A stretch of DNA of 64,000 nucleotides, from positions 434,001-498,000 of the forward strand of contig NW_015622542.1 in assembly GCF_000835495.1 (NCBI RefSeq), in the 5' to 3' direction. Of this stretch, positions 10,951 to 21,066 are shown piece after piece. The DNA is from Cladophialophora immunda (lineage: Eukaryota > Ascomycota > Eurotiomycetes > Chaetothyriales > Herpotrichiellaceae). Within the stretch, counting starts at the first letter, position 1, and each line of letters opens with the position of its first letter. Below the pieces are notes generated by a model that was not told where the DNA came from, made no database searches, and worked only from the letters and a program-made list of their open reading frames with translations. A program made the translations under genes and the position numbers.

Positions 10951-12573
10951 TCATGAAGGCACTGGCACGAATTCCCAGTTTCTTTCTCCTTCCATAATGT
11001 TTTCCTTGATGACCGCCAACCCCCGGCGGCCGCAAAAGCCTGCATGTGAGGCTATCCTCGTCACTTGGTGGAATGACCCATTGTTGGGAGGCAACCTCTC
11101 ATCTGCAACCCAAACCGTCTCCTGCACCTGCTGCCATGGTTCCTCGTGTCGTCTCGGGTTGAACTTGGGTTTGTTGGTGAAAAGGTCAATCAACCAATGA
11201 ATTGGTGTATACAGGCGTTCAAAACGTCGGGTAAAGCCCAGCCACGAAAGGGTCCTGGAGTCGTAGGCCACTCGAACAAAAGGGTTCATGTAAATTCCTG
11301 AATTTCCAGGCTCAGGATTCTGAATGTCGGCATGGATGAGGCAACATTCCGATGCGTCCCAATAAAGATCCTTCTCCGCACGAAAGCGATAAGGTGTGGA
11401 GAGATTGCTCGGGCTCTGGTTGCCCGCGGTTATCAACTCGGGTCTGCTAGGCCGTGCCTGGAAAAATCGTGCATCGAATGCAACCATGCCGCCCCAACAA
11501 CTCTTAACTCTTACTGCATCTTTGCCGTCCAGGACATCCTGGTGGCTGGTCTCGTCACCACCGGCCGCAAACCACGGGTAGAAGGGAAGCCCCATGCTGT
11601 ATCCCTCAGCATCCCTGGTTGCAAACGTGTCGTAGAATTTGAAAGGATTGATAAAATCAACCGCGCAGGCAGCTCTGTAGTCCGTGACGCCGTCGGCGAC
11701 GGTATGTGTTGAGAAAAGTAATTGGGCAGCGTCAATCGGATGAAAAACGACGTCGTTTAGGTAGAGGAGTTTGTCGAACGTGGTGTTTGAACCTTCCAGC
11801 GGCCTCAACGCCCGGTTTCGAACCTCAGCCAGATACTCGATGCGCTTCACCCGCTCTTGTCCATGTATACGGATGTGGGGGAGGTTGTCGATGCTCAAGT
11901 GATCCTGAAACACCAAAGCGTGGTCGCACGGCACCCGCTTCTCGAGTTCCTCCAACGCCTCTTTTGCCTCCGGACCAGAGTCGTTGACATATATCGAGAG
12001 AAATGCGTTCTGTGGTCCCAGCAACTGTATCAGCTCTAGAACGTTTTCCGCCCAATCTCCACTGAGGAGTTTTCCCCCCTTATCGTAGATGCTCGCTGCA
12101 AGAAACACTTTTTGATTTTGCAAATTCACCCGCCCTGGTGTCTCAGAGGCTCGTGCCCTTTGTCTTAACGCTCTATAATGGGGCGGAAGGTGAGTGTAGC
12201 CGGGGAAAAAGACGCCTCCCACGATGACGATGGCGGCGATGGTGGTGAAGAATATGTAACAAAACAAAGCGAATTTTCGAAGGAATGATCTAGGTGTACA
12301 CACGTATCGGCGAGGAAGTCGTTTTGATCTCGTTCGAGGTCGTCGAGGAAGATACTGCTTGCGTAGCCAAGCAGGGGCTAGGGAGATGAACTGGGAGGAA
12401 ACCCCCCGTTGGGCGACACCAGACACAGTCTGGCCTGTAAGTAAATGGGAGTGGAAATCATCGTGGTCCGAATCGTGCTCAAAGTAAAGTAAGGGGTTGT
12501 CTGTTTCGTCTGATGTGCGCGTACTCGTCCTCGACAACTCGTACTCATCCGACTGTAGACAATGAGAATTCAT
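10951..12573 (-). CDS. GT69 (CAP59/CMT1-type) alpha-mannosyltransferase
   Basis: Intronless, 540 residues from the ATG at 12573; an in-frame TTG 15 nt upstream is not a likely start. It is a type II membrane protein. The cytosolic N-terminus (about 100 residues, rich in Arg near its end) leads into one hydrophobic anchor at about 101-124, and the catalytic part faces the Golgi lumen. The catalytic region has the CAP59 family features VFLAASIYDKGG, FDKLLYLNDVVFHP (the metal-site-like loop) and CWGGMVAFDARFF, plus several Cys that likely pair. Cryptococcus CMT1 and CAP59 of this family act in capsule/cell-surface mannan synthesis, with CMT1 an alpha-1,3-mannosyltransferase. In an ascomycete a role in cell-wall or glycolipid mannosylation is likely but unproven. 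Confidence 0.9.
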   Translation of the reverse strand: MNSHCLQSDEYELSRTSTRTSDETDNPLLYFEHDSDHDDFHSHLLTGQTVSGVAQRGVSSQFISLAPAWLRKQYLPRRPRTRSKRLPRRYVCTPRSFLRKFALFCYIFFTTIAAIVIVGGVFFPGYTHLPPHYRALRQRARASETPGRVNLQNQKVFLAASIYDKGGKLLSGDWAENVLELIQLLGPQNAFLSIYVNDSGPEAKEALEELEKRVPCDHALVFQDHLSIDNLPHIRIHGQERVKRIEYLAEVRNRALRPLEGSNTTFDKLLYLNDVVFHPIDAAQLLFSTHTVADGVTDYRAACAVDFINPFKFYDTFATRDAEGYSMGLPFYPWFAAGGDETSHQDVLDGKDAVRVKSCWGGMVAFDARFFQARPSRPELITAGNQSPSNLSTPYRFRAEKDLYWDASECCLIHADIQNPEPGNSGIYMNPFVRVAYDSRTLSWLGFTRRFERLYTPIHWLIDLFTNKPKFNPRRHEEPWQQVQETVWVADERLPPNNGSFHQVTRIASHAGFCGRRGLAVIKENIMEGERNWEFVPVPS

Positions 12574-14815
12574 GATTTGCGGGGACAAGGAGTGCGGAGA
12601 ACGAAAAGTCGGCGCGGTAGCAAAGGAGAGGAAGCCGCCATATGACTTGGAAGTCAGTCAAGACTTCAAGGAGAATATAGACGTTAAGAGGGAGGTGACG
12701 CCATGTGTAAGGTATGTAGGAAGTGTGTAGATGAAGGGAGGCTGTGGGATATTCAGGGCGCAGGCAGACGGCAAACAGAAAAAGTGGTAACGCGTTTTTG
12801 GGGGGGAAACGGTCAGAGGATCCAGCCAGAGGAGAAGGATGAGGGTTAGGGCCCTTTTCAGCTGTGGGCAAATTGTCGCAGAACCCAACGGTGCGGATGC
12901 CACAGAGAGCATCCCAGTAGTAGCCAGGCGCAAGGACACGTTGATTGCGCGGGTGCACAGCCTCCTCAAGGGTGTGGAAATGGGAGATGGGAAAGGGAAC
13001 GTGTACCTCGCAAAGTCTGGTGGGAACTAACGTTCCCTGTGGAAGTGGGTTGCGAATGGGTGTGTGACTGGCTGAAGAAACCCTCGGCTGCCCCCCTCTG
13101 GGCTAGATCAACATCCCCCGAGCCACCACGACCGCCTAATTGCCCCCCGGTGACCCCCCCAAAGGCTAATGCCCGCAGGCCTTGCTTCTGGAATGGGCAG
13201 CAGAAGCGATACGAGGGTCAGGGCCGCGGCGAAAGTGATTTAGGTTCCTGATCTTCTGCTTGATGTCTGAACAAACAAATCAGCATCCATCACACATCAA
13301 CCCATTCCATCACGCCTACTCGTCTGCTCCAACCCATTTCATCAATATCACATCACTGGCCCCGTCTGCTGCAATGGCTGCAATAGCGAGAAGCTATGGT
13401 TTGTCCGCTTCTCAGCCAACGCAGTGAGCAAGTCGGCCAATCACCCACCCCTGATTTCTCTCAGCTCGCAGCAATTTAACAGCCCTGTGTCACAGGCGTC
13501 CGGATTTTGCCCCCGATGATTTCCCTTGGCCGCGTTTCAGCAGCCTCGGCCTCCCAAACGGTGCTCCACGTTCCAGCAGTCAGCGAGCTATTTAAAGCCT
13601 ACCGAGATCGCGACAATGCAGTCAGAACCCCTTTTGCCATAAGGCTGACGGCGGCAAATGAGGCTGTGGCACACGCAATTCGATCATTATCTAAGCTGAA
13701 GCAATACGCAATACGCAAGGCCGGAACACGGGCAAATACATACGCACGACATGAGTAACCCGGCAGGGGTGCGTTCTGCTCGAGCGCCCGGAGAGGGCAC
13801 CCGGTTCAAAAGAGAGGGATTCGAATCCATCACGACCATTACGACATCATCCCGCTCAATTATCGCTTCCTCTTGCTTTGCCCGTGCGGACACCAGTCCG
13901 CTCGACTTGGCTGGACAGTGACCTGCCAGCTGCAGCTAAAAGCACCGCTAGCGAGACTTTCTGGGGTTGCAGGGAATCATGATTGCACCCCCAACACCAC
14001 CCACCACAAGGTGTCACCACGCGCCATGACGACAAAATACACCCACCGCTTGCGTCTCGAGGCCTCTGTGGCCATGTGCCACGGGCGACTGACCACCTGC
14101 AAAAGACAACGAAACCAATCCATGAGGTAAACAGCCAGTTTCGTCCAACCTGTGCCGGACCTGTTTTGGGTAGTGTTGCAAAATAGATTCCCACCTGGCC
14201 CATTCGCCCTTGTCTCTAAGTCATGTTGGCACTCTACAGTCATCGGCTACTCGAGCAAACCATCGATACAACCCCACAGAGGAAATGTGCCCTCGTCAGG
14301 ACTTGCGAGCTCATATAGCATCACCGCACGAACAGCTGGTAAGCGAACTACTGGGCGAGTGATGCACACGTTACCATGTTCCTCGCGAGCAGCGCACTCT
14401 GTCGCCCAGCTACCTGGCTCGCCAGCTCACTGGTGCCGGAGTCGGAGGGTCTCCGCTGAGATCGGCAACATTCCTCATGATGGACAAACCTATGATTGAT
14501 TCCAAAACTAACCGAGCTTACTGAACTTGGATAGAGTTCCCATGATGAGGGCCTCGAGGTGGTGAACCATCTCTCCAACCTCACAAACGACTACCTCTGC
14601 CATCACCCCCATTCTTCTGGACGTCACGAAGACAACAAGAAGGCTAACACAGATAGAACGCCACTCAGGAAGGTGCAAAGCCTCCGACTTGCTCTCCCTT
14701 GTTCAAAAGCTCATTGCCTGCCTCGATTTCTGCACGCAATATATTATTCGATGCTGGAACCTTTGAAAACCTCGGCTGTTCCAGACTGCTAACCCGCTTC
14801 CCATTCCGATCCTTA
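12574..14815. other. long intergenic region
   Basis: 2.2 kb with no recognisable gene. I checked both strands for short exons that could splice into a family member and found none. The half next to 12573 presumably holds the mannosyltransferase promoter. No transposon ends, tandem arrays or tRNA are evident. Confidence 0.45.
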
Positions 14816-16271
14816 TCAGCCAGCAGCTTGCCGCCTTGCCACGAAGTCGCCTATGTCTTTCAACACTGATCCCCTCTTTCCACCTTGGTAGTTGACTTTC
14901 CGCATCCATTCCTCTACTGTCTTGATCCTGTCAGGATAAATCTCGTCCAGCAACTCCATATTCCGGGTCGCTCCCAGACCGCCACCCCAAAATTTCCACC
15001 ACGCTGTAAAGTTCTGCCGCCAGGTCATCGTGGCTGGTGTTCCATCAATATTCGCCCAATTGGCTGGAGCATTGGGATATGGTTCCTTCTTGGGGAGATA
15101 CTCCTCGAAGGAAATCCTGCGGTGGATTCCCTTGCGACCTGTCACACGCGTAAATGCCGATGTGATGTCCGAGAAAGAGACCTGATCGGTGGCCATTTCG
15201 AGGTTGATACCCGTGGAACGTTCTGGGTGGTCAAAGATCCACTTCACGAAGACGCCGACATCCTCGAGAGCCATGAGGGGGATTTTGCCATCCTCTATTG
15301 CGTGTCGTATGGTTAAATCAGCACTGTCCACGGTAGGAAATCATGGCGGAGGGTGACTGAGTGGCTGCTTTGCTTACCGGACGGATTCTCCCATACGAGG
15401 GTCCCGTCGTCAAGTTCTTCTGCTGGCATCAACATGCCATCCAACAGCATGTCCTTCCCGGCACGAGGTCAGCATCCCGACGCAGACGGACTCTGGCAAG
15501 CCTCACCATGTAAGGGCCAACGGTGAAGAGGGTCGAAGCCATGCCCTTCTGATCCTGCGCAAGGATGAAATCTATTTCGCGTTCAGTCCATGAGCACCCC
15601 GAAAGTCTTGCCTAACTCAGCAGTGTTACTCCGCTCCTGACATTGCGCCAGTTGCGTGGCGCGAGTTGCACCAGGGAGCACCATTCTCAGGCACATGCCG
15701 TGCCTAAAGGACCAAGAGAAACACAACGGAACTCACCACCAACTCGTCCCTTGGCGTCATTATGCCCCCAGTGAAACTCCTCCCTCCATCCAGCAATCCT
15801 CAAGGCATAATCACAATTCGCCCAGATGTAATGCTTCAGCCCCTCGCCTCTGGCAATCTCATAGCAACGGAATGCGAAGTATAATTCCTTCATCTCCCCC
15901 AATATGAAGCCATCGAGGTTCACCCATGCACCGTACGCGCCTTTGAACGCACGGTGCAGGTCCGCTTCCGACTCCTGCGTACCTTGGATCAACGTAACGT
16001 TTGGCAGGGAGGCGAGGGATTTCGCGCGGGTGGAGGAAGGGTCTCGAGTAAGGACTCGGACTGAGTATTCCGTGGAGGCGGCGAGGGCTAGGGTGAAGAG
16101 AAAGCGTGAGTGAGATGTCAGTTCAAACTGCTAATGTCAAGGCAACCATGTCGACACGAGATAACTGGGTGCTCTTGTGGTCCGAACCGTCGACTTACTT
16201 TTCACGACAGGCATGCCTTGGGCGCCCGTGCCGCCAATGACCAGGATTTCCTTGCGCTGCGACGATGCCAT
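14816..16271 (-). CDS. NmrA-like NAD(P)-binding protein
   Basis: Five exons: 16199-16271, 15737-16087, 15507-15571, 15378-15453 and 14816-15294, giving 347 residues. The start is the ATG in MASSQRKEILVIGGTGAQG, which holds the Rossmann motif GGTGAQG at residues 13-19. Family features follow: VNLDGF, KHYIWANCDYALRIAGW, KGMASTLFTVGPYM and GKIPLMALEDVGVFVKWI. NmrA/HSCARG proteins are redox sensors or atypical short-chain dehydrogenase-fold proteins that bind NAD(P) and regulators. The usual catalytic YxxxK is not evident. The introns are 111, 165, 53 and 83 bp, two of them longer than is usual here. The cytosol or nucleus is likely. The partner is unknown; the regulator gene at 17369-19018 lies upstream on the same strand. 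Confidence 0.88.
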
Positions 16272-17368
16272 GTTGCTTTCCACCTTGTGTTGCCTTGTCT
16301 TCTTGTCAAAGTCGGTCTGTCCTACTTCTTCAGCTGTGCCCTGCCACCGAGTATTGTACCAGTAACTGGAATGGGTGGCCTGTCGGACTTCAAGTTCCGT
16401 GACTGGAGCTGCTGCTGCGGGGCGAGAGATGATAGACCTTATATACTTGTATGGATATATTCCTACACAGCCCGCGCCACTTACTTTGTTTCGACCTGTC
16501 TTGTTTTGCTACAATACCCCGACACCTGGGATCTTCGATCTGGTTCACATCCAAAGGGAGAACGCGCGGATCGATTTGACGATGACAATGCACGAAGACT
16601 GGCACATTTGGGTAAGCTGTCGACGTCGTACCTTCTTGTGTGGGCATGCGCCAAATCCATCTCGGTCTCGAAAGCCCGCCGGGGGAATAGAATGCAGTGT
16701 CACCGACTGCACACTCCTCGGCCTGAAATCCTCGAACAATACTAAACCTCTTTGCAGGAGTGAGAAGGAGAGATCCTCGAATCACTAATTCGGTCCGTTG
16801 TGCTGCACTTGGGGGGGGGGGTCCTTAATTGTACCGAGCAGCAACCCTCGTATTACTTATTATGCAAGTTTGGGACAGGATCCGGGGTAGCTGACTACCT
16901 ATCCCACCGCCGTCACAGTGTGTGTCAGATTTGGCCATTCTCTTTCTGGGCGGCTTGTTGATTTTCTGATTAGACGATGCCTCCGAGAACCACACGGTAA
17001 CATGACGGGGTCATCTGCCGCCTCTCACTCCTGTAGTTTTCAAGATTACTATTTCTTACAAAGTAACAAGATCACAAATTAGGAGCAAAAGGAAAACAGA
17101 GAGAGAAGAACCTAATCCGGCCTATCAGTCTTGAGAGTCTTCAAGTATACAAGGATAAAGAAGTTGTTGGCAACGCGACACCCTTTGTATTCAGCCTGGA
17201 CGACACCTTCCTCTCCACTATCCCTGGTTTGCTAAGTATCCGGAACCAACATCCACACGCTTGGGCATTCCATTTGAAACCCGGGGTCCTGATTCCCTTT
17301 GCATTTATGGGGAGAAACGAAATTACTCAGATGTATGCTCGCTTCTTGGACTGTGGTACGGCGCGGAT
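16272..17368. other. intergenic region with an 11-G run
   Basis: Promoter side of the NmrA-like gene and 3' side of the regulator gene. It contains an uninterrupted G11 run at 16811-16821. No gene is recognised. Confidence 0.5.
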
Positions 17369-19018
17369 TTACTCTGTCAGCCGTCTCAGCAGGGCACACC
17401 AGCGCAAAAATATTCGAGGCTCGATCGTTTCAGAAGTGCGACGGACGCCCTGCTGCAGTGACCATTCCAAGGTCGTGAGCTTGATCGCGCGAGCAATGCT
17501 TGCCGAAAAGGTCCTGCAAAGGTCCGTGACCGAGTCCGTCTCCTGAAGCCGGTCGAGCTCGATGATGCGCAGGGCTGCGTTGATTGCATTCGCCTCCGCA
17601 ACTGGAGCTCGCTGCGGCTGCACGGCAACGAGAAACCGGTTGGTCAGAGCCCAGAACGCCAGAAATATGGGATAGATGGTAGGCACAGGCCCCGTTAAAG
17701 CCACCTCGCCATTGTGGTTGCCGTCGTTGCCCAGATTCCCACTCCCAATCAGGATCGCTTCCCATTTTTCTCGCCATTTTGAGTATTCCTCAATCAGAGC
17801 ACTCAGTTCGTCTGCTATCCTTGCGTTCTGTTCTGGAGGGTGGGATTGGAGGACGGCTTCTGTCGATCTCCTAAACAAGCCAGGGGCACGAGTGGTCATC
17901 ATCCACATGGTCAGAACCGGCTCGGAACGATCTAGTAGAACGCTGTCATAGGTTATCGTCGATCGAAGAGTCCGCTGCCAAGCCGGGCTGCTCAAGAAGC
18001 AGTCTTGGTTGAGGAAAGTAGCTTCCACCGTCTGCCCACAAGAGTTAGAACCAGTCCCAGCGCGTAGATGGGCTTTCTTGGATTACCATAATCTGGCATT
18101 GCGCTGCAAGGAGGATCTTCTCGAACTCTGTCCTGATGTTGTTAGGACCTATCGAAAACAAGATGTGCTTGCCACCCTGCGAGTGCGAGATCCAAGCGTG
18201 ATGACCCGAGTTGTCGAGCAGCTGTAGCGCATCAATGGTCAGCCATGTCCAGGCTCCAAGATAAAGCTGCTGCGGATCCCTACCTCGAACAGTGTTAGTA
18301 ATAGTGTCGTATACCACACGGTCCAATCGATGTCCCTGGCGGAGTTGAGGGCGTTCTGCAGGCATTGGAGGGCACGGCCGTAGCGCCTCTCCAATTGAGT
18401 TAGGGCCTGCTCCCTGTCGGGGCTTTGGACGCAGCACTGGCGAACCCGTTCGGCAAGGCAGTCGATAGCATAATCGAGGCACTTGCTGTGGCCAATCATT
18501 CGGGGGAGAAATTGTAAGATTGTCGTCAAACGACATATCTTCACCCACCGTCGTGGATCCGAGTTTACGCCCACACTCGAAGCATCGAGGAGCAGCTTTT
18601 GCGATAGCCCCGGCTGCATTAGCAACGACACATACTCGGGAGAATTGGCCGTGTTGGGCCACAGAGACAACGGCGGCACGACAGAAGGAGTGTAGTTCCG
18701 TTTAACAGAGCGCTCTACGGGAGATAAACGTCGGCGAGCCGCAACGGCTTGATCATCTGGCGCAGGCCTGGCTCGCTGAGGCTGGATGACGGTTTCTGCG
18801 TGCTCTTGGGTCTCCCGTGCGCGAGAGTCCGACTCAGCCTCGTCCTTGCTCGTCTCAGCGACCAGAAAGTCCGGTAGTTGCAAGGCGTTGGTCTTGGATG
18901 CTGTTCCTTTGGCCTTCCGAGTCGCTGCTGCCGCTTTGTTGGAGACCCTCCGCACAATCCGACGGTCCGCGTCGCTCAAGGTGCGGTTCTGGGGATTGTG
19001 GTGGATGAATTGCACCAT
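17369..19018 (-). CDS. fungal transcription-factor-domain protein lacking a Zn2Cys6 cluster
   Basis: Three exons (18284-19018, 18087-18221, 17369-18031), 510 residues. The first intron (18222-18283, 62 bp) has a GTAGGG donor, a GGCTGAC branch site and a TACAG acceptor. It is needed to join WYTTLLLTLFE to LLDNSGHHAW without a stop. The second intron is 55 bp. The N-terminus begins MVQFIHHNPQNRTLSDADRR and continues with a basic Ala/Lys/Arg-rich stretch. This is the layout of the fungal_trans_2 (DUF3468) proteins that have the ligand/dimer domain of zinc-cluster regulators but no Cys6 motif. A regulatory role in the nucleus is likely, but DNA binding cannot be claimed. It is divergent from the carbonic anhydrase gene at 19684. 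Confidence 0.82.
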
Positions 19019-19683
19019 CTCTCCTAGACCCCTTTGTCAGCGACACACACCGAGCGGTTTGGGGCACGCCGTCGATTACTTACAGACCGGTCGTATGACG
19101 GCGAGGTCGGGCTGCAACTGGAAGAGAGCACGAAGGTGGGTTTTTGAGAGTGACAAGGGTACGACGGCCTTGATAGGGTTTAGTCGGGCAAGGGTTCAAG
19201 TGCCCCAAAAGGGTTGGACGCTTTTGTCATCTACTCCACGCCGAGACTTAATTGGTTGCAGCACAATGCCGCTTTAAAGGGCGTATATACGTAGCTATAT
19301 GTGTTCCAAAGCAGAGCAAGGCTCCCTGGAAGCCCATTGCGGCTTCAGAACACAAGCTAAGGAACGGCGACGACTTCCCGCCTGATAATGTCTGATCGGG
19401 AATCTAGAGTGTCATCGTTCGGAGTTTATTCAGCATCGAGCAACATAGGGTTGACGAGGATGATGTCGATATCGCGGCAAGGTGGAACAGCTCAAAACAT
19501 TCAAGAGGCCTCCTCTCAACACAGTAATTCCATGTCTATAAGAAGGGGCAGACCACCTCAGAATCAAAATTTTTGAGAAGACATCAACAACGCAAATACC
19601 TCCTGGTGATTTTCCCACGTCCAGAAAGGTAGCATCACAAAAGCTCGGCCAGAACCCCCTTACCAGAAGAATCATCATTCACA
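19019..19683. other. divergent intergenic region
   Basis: Between the starts of the regulator (-) and the beta-carbonic anhydrase (+), so it probably carries both promoters. No specific site is identified. Confidence 0.5.
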
Positions 19684-20504
19684 ATGGCCCAAAAATTGAC
19701 AGCCCAGGCCATCATTGACCGCCATGCGTAGGCCAGCCCTCTCTCTGCCCAGAATACTGGCTGACTGCGGACAGGTCAACTCTCAGCTCACACAAACCGA
19801 TTCCTACATTTGCTCAAATTCAAGAGCTAGGGCTTGAGCTCCCACACATCTTGATCAGTAAGTTCATCTCTAGTGTCTCAGCTGGCCGAGGGAAGAAGAG
19901 AGAGCTAGAGCTGACTTGTTTCGAAGTCACTTGTGCTGATCCGCGCTGCATTCCGGAAAACATCTTCAAGTTGAACACTGGAGGTAAACCCATGCCCTGT
20001 TCCGAGGGTAGGAGATGTTGATTGACCACGCGCTGCAGAAGTGGTTGTCTGCCGAGTTGCTGGCGGAAATGCCCAGCATGCCGTCAATTCCCTCCTTGCG
20101 ATTGACACAATCCTGAATTTCACCGATGTCATCATTGTCCAACACACCAGTGGGTTGCTCCAAAACGAAACATAGTCGTTGTCGTCCTAACTTCGCCTGA
20201 TGCAGACTGCGGAGCAACAATGTATAAAGATGACGCGGTCAAGGAGGAATTGCTAAAGCGAGCCCCGGGTCTGGAGGCGGAGATTAACAGTACGGAGTTT
20301 TACGCGATCAAGGGGTAAGATCGATTTAAGCATGCGCTTGGTTCCCCTTGCTCACTTTGTCTTGATAGTTCTCTTGAGGAAAATGTGAAGAGGAGCATGA
20401 CATTTTTGAAAGAATCCCCTTTAGTTCGAGAGTCGTTGAAATCCAGCATTAGGGGATTTGTGTTCCACCTTGACAGCGGAGATCTCAAGGAAGTCACCTT
20501 GTAG
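19684..20504 (+). CDS. beta-class carbonic anhydrase, six short exons
   Basis: Exons 19684-19727, 19787-19857, 19927-19983, 20039-20149, 20206-20314 and 20369-20504 give 175 residues. The introns are 54-69 bp, and every junction keeps frame. No single frame shows this gene; it appears only after splicing. The protein has the beta-CA zinc site Cys41, His93 and Cys96 (TCADPR and HTNCG) and the catalytic Asp43-Arg45 pair. HKPIPTF lies near the N-terminus and LEENVKRSMTFLKESPLV near the C-terminus. It interconverts CO2 and bicarbonate. It lacks an evident targeting peptide, so it is probably cytosolic. The usual FRNAGG segment reads CRVAGG here, with Val in place of the Asn. The length fits the short fungal CanB-like/atypical members. 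Confidence 0.88.
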
Positions 20505-21066
20505 GGAGACGAAGAATGATGCAGGGCTGATTCGAGATCTTCAGAGCCTTGAGCCGAGTCAATAGAACAAACCATATAATAATACAAAACCTCTCAAAAG
20601 CATCTCCTGAGCTTGGCCTGTATCTGAGGGAAAGGCAGTTGGATACCACTTGAGTTGCAAGGAGGTCAAAGGATGCCAAGACCTCTTGGCACGGTGGCTG
20701 AGGCTTTGTTTAGACTGTTTGCATCGTTTGCAGAGTTTACACGGCGATCTAGTCACTTGCGCCCCTCGGTCACGGCTCTTGAATGTTTCGTTTGTGAATT
20801 CACTTCACTTCACTACACCCCTGTTGTTCTGTCCTTGCCTTTTTCACTTTCATCTCTCTTTTGGAGTTTGGGGATGGTGAAGATGTCTTTGCCTCTTTCA
20901 CGCCTTCTTTTCCTCTTTTTGCCCAACTGATTCCTTCTTTGTCTGTCACGCCCAGACACGCTTCTCAGTTGCCTAATAATCGATTCCTGCATCGACAGTT
21001 CAGACCGCCTGATCAAGAACCGACGGACATATCCAAGATTAGCCCACGGGTCAACCGGTACACACC
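20505..21066. other. intergenic region
   Basis: 3' side of the carbonic anhydrase gene and promoter of the poly(A) polymerase gene. It is T/C-rich close to the downstream start, as is common before fungal housekeeping genes. Nothing else is seen. Confidence 0.5.

Noticed and set aside
13765..13850. tRNA-like GGATTCGAATCC stretch
   Set aside because: The expected T-stem does not pair and no acceptor or D-arm could be placed.
18270..18283. 14 bp gap as an intron in the zinc-cluster-less regulator
   Set aside because: It would repair the frame but is far too short. A 62 bp intron with branch site and acceptor fits better.
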